Part shown: in pieces, positions 1 through 6,044 of the stretch
How positions within the stretch are numbered: position 1 is the stretch's first letter
How the letters are laid out: each line of letters starts with the position of its first letter
Assembly: GCA_003542325.1 (NCBI GenBank)
Contig: DPKV01000105.1
Span: 1 to 6,606, forward strand
Direction: 5' to 3'
Length of the DNA stretch: 6,606 bases
Source of the DNA: Anaerolineaceae bacterium
GTDB taxonomy: Bacteria > Chloroflexota > Anaerolineae > Anaerolineales > Anaerolineaceae
Notes under the pieces: model-generated
The model's input: only the letters and a program-made list of their open reading frames with translations
Told to the model about the DNA's origin: nothing
Database searches by the model: none
Position numbers and translations under genes: made by a program

Positions 1-477
<477 letters not shown>

Positions 478-500
478 GTCGAATATGAGAGATAGAATTA

Positions 501-540
501 AGATCCCCGGGATTCTCAAAATCCCGGGGATCTTTTTTTT
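501..540 (+). terminator. Rho-independent terminator of the 2-oxoacid oxidoreductase operon
   Basis: A perfect 13-bp stem (501-513 with 521-533) encloses a 7-nt loop (TCTCAAA) and runs into eight consecutive T (533-540). It starts 23 nt after the gamma-subunit stop codon. On the opposite strand the hairpin would be preceded by A's and followed by TAATTCTAT, so it should act mainly on the plus strand. It might weakly stop read-through from the convergent lipoprotein gene. Confidence 0.93.
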
Positions 541-541
541 C

Positions 542-668
542 TTGTCATCGCAAGGAGGCCGCAGGCCGACGTGGCGATCTCGGCGATCTATTTGATGATA
601 CTATGAAGTTGATAATAAAAAGCTATGTAGAGATTGCCACGCCCTCTGGCGAGGGCTCGCAATGACAA
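542..668. repeat. Palindromic intergenic repeat (fold-back element)
   Basis: Two nested pairs of inverted arms frame about 127 bp. The outer arms are TTGTCATCGCAAG (542-554) and CTCGCAATGACAA (656-668), with two transition differences. The inner arms are GTGGCGATCTC (571-581) and GAGATTGCCAC (630-640), with one difference. Each side also carries its own small hairpin: GGCC-GCA-GGCC (557-567) on the left, and GCCCTC-TGGC-GAGGGC (641-656, perfect 6-bp stem) on the right. The 48-bp centre is AT-rich and non-coding. From memory, repeats beginning TTGTCATTGCGAG are dispersed in many bacterial genomes, Anaerolineae included, so this looks like one copy of a MITE- or REP-like family. It lies between two convergent gene ends, where such elements do least harm. 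Confidence 0.7.
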
Positions 669-671
669 AGA

Positions 672-1520
672 TCAATACTTCCCAATTTCTGTATAGTAAG
701 TCACACCCTCACGAATTACCCAGAAACCCACCCAGTTGCTTCCCATGCGCGGGTTGAGCATTCCGCCGGAACAGCATTGGTAATGATGGACCTCGTCGTA
801 CCAGATCGGCAGCGTTTCGCCGTCATAGGATAAATGGATTCGTCCATCCAGCAGGTAGAAAAAGAAGGGTTTGCCATCGAGGAGTTGATAGCCAAAGATT
901 TCCTCATAACCATATCCCTCGTTGAGGGAGACTCCGTCCCGATATACCTGCCCGACGGCATCTGAGTAGACTGCATTACCTTCGGTGGTGTTGGTGACAT
1001 GGGCGAATTCCAGTACCCAATGGCCGTCCTCAACCCACAGCCCATGCAAGGCGCCGATAGGACCGACATCCCCTGCATCCGCCTGGAAGATGATCTCGCC
1101 ATCCCGTGACAGGTTGACGACCAGGCCGCCGTTCGCACCAGCATCCTCAACCGCTTGATATTGGTGTCCACCACTGTCGATAACGATTTCAATGCCGAAT
1201 GAATGCAGGTCACCCTTTTCCGCTGCGTGTCGTTCGAGGATGGCTTCCTGGGAGCCATGGACGGGTTTGAAGGTCAGCGAGTCAAGGTCAATAATTCCGA
1301 AGACCTCATTTTCCTCGAGGGTCAGTCCGTTTTCGTTGGGAATGGGTGTCGTCAACGGGGTGGGAGTTGATGTGACGGTCGGTGCAGCGGTGTCGGTGGG
1401 GAGGAGTTCCTGAGGAGTGGCTGTGGGTGAGAGCGTTGGCTCAGGCGCGGTGTAAGCTGAACAACCGAAGAGCAGAAAAGAAAAAATCAGCAGTAAGAGG
1501 GCCAGGGTTATCTTTTTCAT
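672..1520 (-). CDS. Hypothetical lipoprotein with Thr/Pro-rich linker
   Basis: This is a 282-residue protein of unknown function that is probably anchored outside the cytoplasmic membrane. Residues 1-20 form a lipoprotein signal: MKK, a hydrophobic run, then LLFGC with the lipidation cysteine at C20. Phe at the -2 position of the lipobox is slightly unusual. Residues 22-62 are a low-complexity linker dominated by Thr and Pro, which would hold the globular part away from the membrane. Residues 65-282 look like a beta-rich soluble domain with repeated D-G turns and aromatic strands. They include adjacent cysteines C249-C250 in HHYQCCSGG and an Asn-Trp-Val-Gly-Phe motif near 262. I do not recognise a named family. 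The start is supported by AAAGGAAA on the minus strand (1526-1533), with AGGA about 8 nt before the ATG. It is transcribed convergently with the oxidoreductase gene, as a single gene. The only terminator seen near its 3' end is the 501-540 hairpin, which is oriented for the other strand. Confidence 0.85.
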   Translation of the reverse strand: MKKITLALLLLIFSFLLFGCSAYTAPEPTLSPTATPQELLPTDTAAPTVTSTPTPLTTPIPNENGLTLEENEVFGIIDLDSLTFKPVHGSQEAILERHAAEKGDLHSFGIEIVIDSGGHQYQAVEDAGANGGLVVNLSRDGEIIFQADAGDVGPIGALHGLWVEDGHWVLEFAHVTNTTEGNAVYSDAVGQVYRDGVSLNEGYGYEEIFGYQLLDGKPFFFYLLDGRIHLSYDGETLPIWYDEVHHYQCCSGGMLNPRMGSNWVGFWVIREGVTYYTEIGKY

Positions 1521-1574
1521 TTAATTTTCCTTTAGGAATACGCAAAACATGATTTTCGATCCCTTGTTGGGGTA

Positions 1575-1580
1575 ATTATA
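1575..1580 (-). promoter_or_regulatory. Candidate -10 box for the lipoprotein gene
   Basis: On the minus strand these bases read TATAAT, an exact -10 consensus. They lie 55 nt upstream of the lipoprotein ATG, which would give a leader of roughly 50 nt. The sequence 16-18 bp further upstream (around 1597-1604) has no good -35 hexamer. A TTGTCA does occur, but only 4 bp from the -10, which is the wrong spacing. The call rests on the -10 and its position alone. Confidence 0.35.
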
Positions 1581-1647
1581 GTATTGACAAAAAAACTAGT
1601 AGATTGACGGCCCTAAAAGATTCAGGCGGAATTATAAATGACTGGGT

Positions 1648-1781
1648 AATTTTGGAGCGCGGGCTTCAGCCCGCATCTTTAAGATTGTTTAGCCTTTAAT
1701 TTTCTCCAGCTTCTATTTACCAGCTCAAAATATTGGTTATTGAGCGGTAGTCGGGCGGACTGAAGTCCGCACTCCATAATT
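1648..1781. repeat. REPIN-like pair of inverted hairpin repeats
   Basis: Two copies of one motif face each other. The left copy (1648-1674) reads AATTTTGGAGC, then the hairpin GCGGGC-TTCA-GCCCGC (1659-1674). The right copy (1755-1781), read on the opposite strand, is AATTATGGAGT, then GCGGAC-TTCA-GTCCGC. Over 27 positions the arms differ at four, and two of those exchange one base pair of the stem for another. About 80 bp of AT-rich non-coding DNA separates them. The arrangement matches the general plan of REPINs (two inverted REP sequences around a spacer), or of a MITE with AATTWTGGAG ends. It sits in the 413-bp gap between divergently oriented genes, upstream of both promoters. No transposase is encoded in the window. 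Confidence 0.72.
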
Positions 1782-1820
1782 TTTTTGGGAAAATGAGTAT
1801 CTGGATGGAATATTTGTTAA

Positions 1821-1849
1821 TTAACCACGAATGTAAACCCCGTTATAAT
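1821..1849 (+). promoter_or_regulatory. Sigma-70-type promoter of the aminotransferase gene
   Basis: TTAACC (1821-1826, 4 of 6 consensus positions) is followed by a 17-bp spacer and an exact TATAAT (1844-1849). The start point would fall near 1856, giving a leader of about 78 nt before the ATG at 1934. The surrounding DNA is AT-rich compared with the coding region. It would drive the aminotransferase and, by read-through, the PH-domain gene. Confidence 0.6.
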
Positions 1850-1887
1850 ATGAGTTGCCTGAGCGTACAATCTCATGCATAAATTCC

Positions 1888-1914
1888 GGGATCAGATGTT
1901 ATCCTGTCTGACCC
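1888..1914 (+). other. Hairpin in the aminotransferase 5' leader
   Basis: In the predicted leader RNA, GGG-A-TCAGA (1888-1896) can pair with TCTGACCC (1907-1914) across a 10-nt loop. This gives 8 bp with one bulged A. It lies about 20 nt before the start codon. It does not match a riboswitch class I can recognise, and is given only as a visible structure. Confidence 0.3.
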
Positions 1915-1923
1915 TCACAACCT

Positions 1924-1929
1924 GGAAGG
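1924..1929 (+). promoter_or_regulatory. Ribosome binding site inside a small hairpin
   Basis: GGAAGG lies 4 nt before the ATG at 1934, a rather short spacing. The flanking bases AACCT (1919-1923) and AGGTT (1927-1931) are perfectly complementary around a GGA loop, so half of the Shine-Dalgarno sequence can be held in a 5-bp stem. This start gives MKIRMSSPDLS, which fits the usual N-terminus of the family better than the internal ATG at 1946. Confidence 0.5.
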
Positions 1930-1933
1930 TTCT

Positions 1934-3133
1934 ATGAAAATCAGAATGTCATCCCCGGACCTCAGCGACGCCGACCGTCAGGCGGTCCTTGATGTTATCA
2001 ACACGCCCAACCTCAGCATGGGCCCCAAGATCGAGGCCTTTGAACAGGCTTTCTGTGACCTGACCGGCGCGAAGCACGCCATCGGTGTGAACTCCGGCAC
2101 GGCCGGGCTGCACCTCTGCGTGCGTGCCATGGGCATTGGCGAGGGTGACCTTGTCGTCACCACGCCTTTCTCTTTCGTTGCCTCAACCAACTGCTTCCTG
2201 TTTGAGAAAGCCATCCCTGTCTTTGTGGACGTGGACCCCATCACGGGCAACATCGACACCGACCTGCTGGAACAGGCTGTGGAAGATGTGATGGCGGGCG
2301 GTGAAGCGGCCAAACGCTGGCTGCCGCGGGTGCTCCCACCTGTCAACGCAGGCCGGATGAAATCGCTCAAAGCCCTCCTGCCGATTGACGTCTTCGGCCA
2401 GCCCGCTGATTACGACCGGATCAACGCCATCGCCAGGCCGTACAGCCTGCCGGTGATCGAGGATTCCTGCGAAGCGCTGGGTGGTCAATACAAGGGCCAC
2501 CTCGCCGGCACCCTGGGCGACTGCGGCGTGTTTGCCTTTTACCCGAACAAGCAGATCACCACCGGTGAAGGTGGGATGATCATCACCAACGATGACGAGG
2601 CCGCGGACTTCATGCGCGCACTGCGCAATCAGGGCCGCGCCCCGGGTGACACCTGGCTCCAGCATACCCACCTGGGCTACAACTACCGCCTGAATGAAAT
2701 GAGCGCCGCGTTGGGCCTCTCGCAGATCAGCCGTCTGGAAGAACTGCTCGAAAAGCGTCAGCAGGTGGCGGATTGGTACGCGCACTACCTGGCCCGGATT
2801 GAGGAGGTCACCCCGCCGCAGCTTGTGGAAAACACCACCCGCGTGAGCTGGTTTGTGTATGTCATCCGGGTTGCCAGACAGGTCAACCGCGACCGGTTCG
2901 CACAAATTCTTAAGGAACGCGGTGTGCCCGTCCGGCCGTATTTCTCGCCGATCCACCTCCAGCCTTTCGTGATGGAGATGTTTGGCACCCAAGCCGGTGA
3001 CTACCCGGTCACGGAGGACCTGGGTAACCGCAGCCTGGCGTTGCCTTTCTCGGGAACGATGACTGAAGAGGAAGTCGTGGTCGTCTGCCAGCAGATCGCG
3101 GAGGCCATCGTGACGGCCGGGAAGCAGAATTAG
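1934..3133 (+). CDS. DegT/DnrJ/EryC1/StrS family PLP-dependent aminotransferase
   Basis: This 399-residue fold-type-I aminotransferase belongs to the family that usually transfers an amino group from glutamate to a keto-sugar nucleotide, for cell-surface glycans or glycosylated metabolites. Visible landmarks, in order, are the opening MKIRMSSPDLS, the phosphate loop NSGTAGLHL (53-61), TTPFSFVASTN (76-86), FVDVDP (97-102), VFGQPADY (153-160), EDSCEALGG (176-184, D177 contacting the PLP ring nitrogen), and FYPNKQITTGEGGMI (202-216) with the Schiff-base lysine K206. GYNYRLNEMSAALG (248-261) and RPYFSPIHLQP (334-344) follow. All core residues are intact, so it should be active. Between about residues 115 and 147 there is a basic and proline-containing insertion of about 25 residues, estimated against a typical member recalled from memory. 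No sugar dehydratase, epimerase or glycosyltransferase is adjacent, so the substrate is unknown. It is read first in a probable two-gene operon. Confidence 0.93.
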   Translation: MKIRMSSPDLSDADRQAVLDVINTPNLSMGPKIEAFEQAFCDLTGAKHAIGVNSGTAGLHLCVRAMGIGEGDLVVTTPFSFVASTNCFLFEKAIPVFVDVDPITGNIDTDLLEQAVEDVMAGGEAAKRWLPRVLPPVNAGRMKSLKALLPIDVFGQPADYDRINAIARPYSLPVIEDSCEALGGQYKGHLAGTLGDCGVFAFYPNKQITTGEGGMIITNDDEAADFMRALRNQGRAPGDTWLQHTHLGYNYRLNEMSAALGLSQISRLEELLEKRQQVADWYAHYLARIEEVTPPQLVENTTRVSWFVYVIRVARQVNRDRFAQILKERGVPVRPYFSPIHLQPFVMEMFGTQAGDYPVTEDLGNRSLALPFSGTMTEEEVVVVCQQIAEAIVTAGKQN

Positions 3134-3143
3134 CCTCGCATTC

Positions 3144-4028
3144 ATGGAAACCGAGTATTCTCCCTCCCGCCGTACCGGCATTTTGCTCCAGGGCGCACTG
3201 GTCCTGTGGCTGCTGGCTGCCGGGGGGTATTTCTTTTATCTGGCGAACCAGGACACATCGGGGTTGGATTTCCTGCTGCACATGATGATCGCGTTGGTCC
3301 TGTTCGCACCGCTCCTGATCATCGGTTACCGGTTGTATGCTCTTTTCAATGCGGTCTATATCCTCCGGCGGGATGGTCTGATGATCCGCTGGGGATTGCG
3401 CCGGGAGGACATTCCCCTCAACGATATCGAATGGATCCGTCCGGCGGCGGAATTGGGTTTCCATTTGCCGCTGCCCTGGCTGCGCTGGCCGGGGGCGATC
3501 CTGGGAGCGCGCCGTCTGCCTGAACTGGGACAGGTGGAATTCATGGCCGCGGATATCCCGCATATGCTTCTGGTCGCCACATCCAGCAAGGTCTTCGCAA
3601 TTTCACCGGAAGATGTTAACGGTTTTATGTCCCAATTCCAGCGGATAAATGAGATGGGCAGTCTGACGCCGATCCCAGCCCAATCCGTCTATCCCCGATT
3701 GCTGATCGGAAGGGTGTGGGATGACCGGCTGGCCCGGATGGTCATCCTGGGGAGCTTTGCGGTAGGGTTGATATTATTGGCTGTTGTGGCGATTGCCGTG
3801 CCCGGTCTGGATGAGATTCCCTGGACTACGGCTGGGACTACTGCGCCAGCGGAACGGTTGTTCCTGCTGTCCGTGCTGGATGGTCTGATCTGGCTGTTTA
3901 ACCTCATCTTTGGGATGTTCCTGTATCGCCGGGGAGAGGATCAGATCATCGCGGCCTACTTGCTCTGGGGCAGCAGCGCGCTGACGGGGTTGCTGCTGTT
4001 GATTGGGAGTTTGTTGTTGGTATTTTAG
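3144..4028 (+). CDS. Polytopic membrane protein with bacterial PH-like domain
   Basis: This 294-residue membrane protein of unknown function has two hydrophobic helices near the N-terminus (about 13-34 and 43-66). A soluble section of about 130 residues follows, then three more helices (about 198-220, 239-261 and 267-293). The soluble part starts YILRRDGLMIRWGLRREDIP and continues PLNDIEWIRP, then a strand-rich stretch ending VFAISPEDVNGFMSQFQ. That pattern fits bacterial PH-like domains (for example the bPH families), in which a strand reading 'Y-I-L-x-x-D-G-L-x-I' follows the membrane pair. The gene begins 10 nt after the aminotransferase stop with no clear Shine-Dalgarno, so translation probably depends on coupling. 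A shared role with the aminotransferase is possible but not shown. No terminator is visible after its stop codon. PH-domain assignment is by eye and moderate. Membrane topology is clear. Confidence 0.8.
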   Translation: METEYSPSRRTGILLQGALVLWLLAAGGYFFYLANQDTSGLDFLLHMMIALVLFAPLLIIGYRLYALFNAVYILRRDGLMIRWGLRREDIPLNDIEWIRPAAELGFHLPLPWLRWPGAILGARRLPELGQVEFMAADIPHMLLVATSSKVFAISPEDVNGFMSQFQRINEMGSLTPIPAQSVYPRLLIGRVWDDRLARMVILGSFAVGLILLAVVAIAVPGLDEIPWTTAGTTAPAERLFLLSVLDGLIWLFNLIFGMFLYRRGEDQIIAAYLLWGSSALTGLLLLIGSLLLVF

Positions 4029-4105
4029 TCTCACTTTTCAGGGAAGGATAACGCTAATTAGAAAAACAAGCTAAAGCTATGGTGCCTTCTTTTAATAATT
4101 AATAA

Positions 4106-4110
4106 GGGAG
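4106..4110 (+). promoter_or_regulatory. Strong ribosome binding site fixing the true start of the glycosylase-like gene
   Basis: GGGAG, preceded by AATAA, lies 7 nt before the ATG at 4118. This is an ideal Shine-Dalgarno and spacing, and much better than anything ahead of the TTG at 4280, the first usable start after the in-frame stop. It shows that the gene's original start is 4118. No convincing promoter was found in 4029-4105; the AT-rich stretch 4091-4104 contains AATAAT (5 of 6 of a -10) but no matching -35. Confidence 0.7.
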
Positions 4111-4117
4111 CAAAAGA

Positions 4118-4840
4118 ATGTATCAAGAATTATCTGACTATTATCATTCGAATGGAATTTCTGCTCTGGATTTCAATTGTCCAAATTTCTCCTAATGTTC
4201 CCGAAATCACCCAACCACTTTTACAACGGCTAAGGAATCGTTTGTCAGTTCGGGTTATGTTAGCCATAAACTTCCAAGATTGGTTTTTGTATCATTAGAT
4301 TCTGGTAGTGCTGAGGCGGACCCAAACCTTAAAACACTTGAGAGTGTCCGACTATGGGAAGAAGAGAAAGAAGATGTCCTTGGTTTGAATAGGAATAGAC
4401 ATTGGTATCGAACGCATGAATTAGCTTATACAATTTTAAGAAATTTTCAACTCAAATTAAAATTGGAAGAAGCAAAACATTACTTTGCGCACATCAACAG
4501 TGCCAAATGTTGTGAGAATAAACCTAGTAGAGCACAAGCCAGTCAAATTTTATTTGATAATTGTCGTCAATTTATACCGGGCGAATTAGAAATATTAGGT
4601 CCAGATATCATCATAACGCAAGGGAAAAGGGCGAAATATGCAATAGATGGAGCATTTCCAGAATTGCCCCCACCGGATTTCATTCCTAATATTTTGTCTG
4701 AGGTCAAACTTATTACCATTAATACTCATCCTGCCATTTGGATTGAAACTTTTCATCCAAGGTATCATGAATTTTATAGTAAAAATAAACCTCGTTATTC
4801 ACGATATGAAGAAGTGGTTTGTAAGTTCATTCAGCGCTAG
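4118..4840 (+). pseudogene. Uracil-DNA glycosylase superfamily-like protein, interrupted by an in-frame TAA
   Basis: Read from ATG 4118 the frame encodes 240 codons, but codon 26 (4193-4195) is TAA. The same frame is open from there to the TAG at 4838-4840. Landmarks of Fe-S-type UDG-superfamily proteins are present: VFVSLDSGSAE (from codon 56) at the place of the GEAPG motif; AHINSAKCC (from codon 124), then C149 before RQFIPGELEILGPDIIITQG; and HPR (codons 213-215) where family 4 has HPS. C132-x16-C149 fits the known C-x14-17-C Fe-S spacing, and C21 and C27 would be the N-terminal cluster ligands. The stop lies exactly between C21 and C27. A product restarted at TTG 4280 would lack both cysteines and is unlikely to fold normally. 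GC content is low (about 30% over 4441-4500 by hand count, against about 62% over 5401-5460), which suggests transfer. The most likely readings are a recent nonsense mutation (for example GAA to TAA) or a sequencing error. A DNA-repair role is inferred only from the superfamily. Confidence 0.7.
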
Positions 4841-4901
4841 CAAAAATCTCCACAAGCAAACTGGCTTTCTCATTGAGGATTGGTTTGAACTGAAAACCCC
4901 C

Positions 4902-4931
4902 GCGTTGATTGGATTGCTACTGATATTTTAG
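4902..4931 (+). other. Short fragment resembling the 3' end of the PH-domain gene
   Basis: Reading in the frame that ends at TAG 4929-4931, this stretch gives ALIGLLLIF and stop. The end of the PH-domain protein (3978-4028) gives ALTGLLLLIGSLLLVF and stop. At the base level the first 21 positions agree at 16, and the last 9 (xTATTTTAG) at 8, with a 21-nt in-frame difference between them. Leucine-rich termini can look alike by chance, so this is only a candidate gene remnant. It lies just beyond the AT-rich glycosylase-like gene. Confidence 0.25.
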
Positions 4932-4994
4932 TGAACAACATCTACAGGGGCCATTTCAGGTTATGATTACCAGAAATTTTATCAGGATGGAATC

Positions 4995-5840
4995 ATGGAT
5001 CAATTTTTATTGAGATGTGCTGCCGGTGCGCTCATCGCATACTTGGCCTGCCGCGCCGGCGCATTGAGCAAGGACGGCGCAATCGCAGCTGGTATCCTGG
5101 GGACGGTGGTCTTTAGTCTGGGCGGGGTGGCCTGGGCGCTGATCCTCTTGACTTTTTTCATCACCGCCAGCGGACTTTCCCGCTTTATGAAATCCCGCAA
5201 GGCCATCCTCGATGCAGACTTTGCCAAAGGTTCCCGGCGGGATGCGGGGCAGGTGATGGCGAATGGGGCGGTTGCCGGGATCCTGGCCCTGGCGTTCTTT
5301 TTCACTTCACGTTTTCAACCGGAGAGCCGGTGGCTGCTGTTTTTGTGGGTCGGATTTGCGGCCAGCTTCGCCGCCGCGAACGCGGACACCTGGGCGACGG
5401 AATTGGGGGTGCTGAACCCGCGCCAGCCTGTCTTGCTGACGACTTTCAAACGGGTGCCGCGCGGGTCTTCCGGAGCGGTTAGCCTGACCGGGTCATTGGC
5501 GGCACTGGCCGGTTCCGCTCTGGTGGCAGGCGTGGCTGCCCTGACCGCTTTGGCCGGCTGGGCGCCTGCGGGTGAGCCGGCGCTGATCTGGCAATTTACC
5601 ATCATCACGCTGGCGGGATGGGTGGGTGCGTTTGTGGATTCGCTTCTGGGGGCAACGGTTCAGGCGGTGTATTATTGCCCCACCTGCGACAAGGAGACGG
5701 AACGCCATCCCGAGCATGTTTGTGGCACGGCCACGACCCTCAAGCGCGGCACTGCCTGGCTGAATAATGATTGGGTGAACGCGGCCTGCACGGTGAGCGG
5801 GGCGTTGGTGGGGGCTGCGCTTGCGGCTCTGATTTGGTGA
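4995..5840 (+). CDS. DUF92/TMEM19 family integral membrane protein
   Basis: This 281-residue polytopic protein has about six or seven hydrophobic segments. Family signatures are ALSKDGAIAAGILGT (23-37), the charged cytoplasmic stretch KGSRRDAGQVMANG (78-91), AAANADTWATELGVL (126-140) with the acidic D131/E136, RVPRGSSGAVSLTG (153-166), and GAFVDSLLGATVQ (211-223) with D215. The end contains a possible metal site, YYCPTCDKETERHPEHVCG (226-244, C-x2-C plus His and Cys), and LNNDWVN (256-262). These features match DUF92 proteins; the plant member VTE6 is reported as a phytyl-phosphate kinase, and the fold is related to prenyl/CDP-lipid enzymes. A role in isoprenoid or lipid phosphate metabolism is therefore plausible, but inferred. 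The ATG is supported by AGGA at 4984-4987, 7 nt upstream. The gene seems to stand alone. TATGAT at 4962-4967 could be a -10, but no -35 fits. Confidence 0.92.
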   Translation: MDQFLLRCAAGALIAYLACRAGALSKDGAIAAGILGTVVFSLGGVAWALILLTFFITASGLSRFMKSRKAILDADFAKGSRRDAGQVMANGAVAGILALAFFFTSRFQPESRWLLFLWVGFAASFAAANADTWATELGVLNPRQPVLLTTFKRVPRGSSGAVSLTGSLAALAGSALVAGVAALTALAGWAPAGEPALIWQFTIITLAGWVGAFVDSLLGATVQAVYYCPTCDKETERHPEHVCGTATTLKRGTAWLNNDWVNAACTVSGALVGAALAALIW

Positions 5841-5861
5841 ATTGATTTTCAGTACCCCATC

Positions 5862-5891
5862 CGTGGCGACGTTGCATACAACACCGCTACG
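5862..5891. repeat. Degenerate palindromic repeat downstream of the DUF92 gene
   Basis: CGTGGCGACGTTG (5862-5874) folds onto CAACACCGCTACG (5879-5891) around a CATA loop, with two adjacent mismatches and one G-T pair in 13. It starts 22 nt after the DUF92 stop but has no T-tract, so it is not an ordinary terminator. It resembles, from memory, a widespread bacterial intergenic palindrome built on GTAGAGACGTTG and its complement, in decayed form. Confidence 0.45.
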
Positions 5892-5939
5892 ATGCTGAAG
5901 GAATAAAGCCAAAGGGAATCGTATATCCTGATTCTTAAG

Positions 5940-5962
5940 AGGGGCCCCGCCGGGGCGTCCCT
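5940..5962. repeat. GC-rich hairpin repeat
   Basis: AGGG-GCCCC-GCC-GGGGC-GT-CCCT forms a 9-bp stem with a 3-nt loop and a 2-nt bulge. It is followed by ATGTTAG rather than T's, so it is probably a fragment of another short palindromic repeat family, not a terminator. It lies in the 204-bp gap between the convergent DUF92 and small membrane protein genes. Confidence 0.45.
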
Positions 5963-5991
5963 ATGTTAGTGATAAACCTTCCTGATAAAAT

Positions 5992-6015
5992 GAGACGACC
6001 TTAATGGGTTGTCTC
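5992..6015 (-). terminator. Possible weak terminator of the small membrane protein gene
   Basis: GAGACGACC (5992-6000) and GGTTGTCTC (6007-6015) are complementary around a 6-nt loop. In minus-strand RNA the stem has one A-C mismatch and is followed by ATTTTATC, 30 nt beyond the stop codon. In plus-strand RNA the mismatch becomes a G-U pair, but no T-tract follows. Position favours the minus-strand gene; the weak U run keeps confidence low. Confidence 0.3.
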
Positions 6016-6044
6016 TATCAATCAAATTTGTTCAAAATTATAAT

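Noticed and set aside
1584..1609. Two TTGAC boxes on the plus strand (TTGACA at 1584 and TTGACG at 1604) as promoters towards the aminotransferase
   Set aside because: Neither has a -10-like hexamer at 16-18 bp. The pair at 1821-1849 is far better.
2183..3181. Long open frame of 332 codons on the minus strand opposite the aminotransferase gene
   Set aside because: The plus-strand aminotransferase has every family motif. The opposite frame is a by-product of GC-rich codon use, has no recognisable domain and shows only Arg/His/Gly-rich sequence.
4193..4195. Recoding of the stop codon (selenocysteine or pyrrolysine) in the glycosylase-like gene
   Set aside because: The codon is TAA; selenocysteine uses TGA and pyrrolysine TAG. 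The stem-loop expected for selenocysteine insertion was not seen either.
4647..4931. Plus-strand frame of 94 codons overlapping the glycosylase-like gene
   Set aside because: Its first two thirds are an out-of-frame reading of that gene. Only the last few codons, past 4902, were kept as a possible remnant.
5493..5912. Minus-strand frame opposite the DUF92 gene
   Set aside because: It is a shadow of a well-supported membrane protein, with no own ribosome binding site or domain.
5862..5962. Hairpins after the DUF92 gene as its intrinsic terminator
   Set aside because: Neither the 5862-5891 nor the 5940-5962 stem is followed by a run of T.
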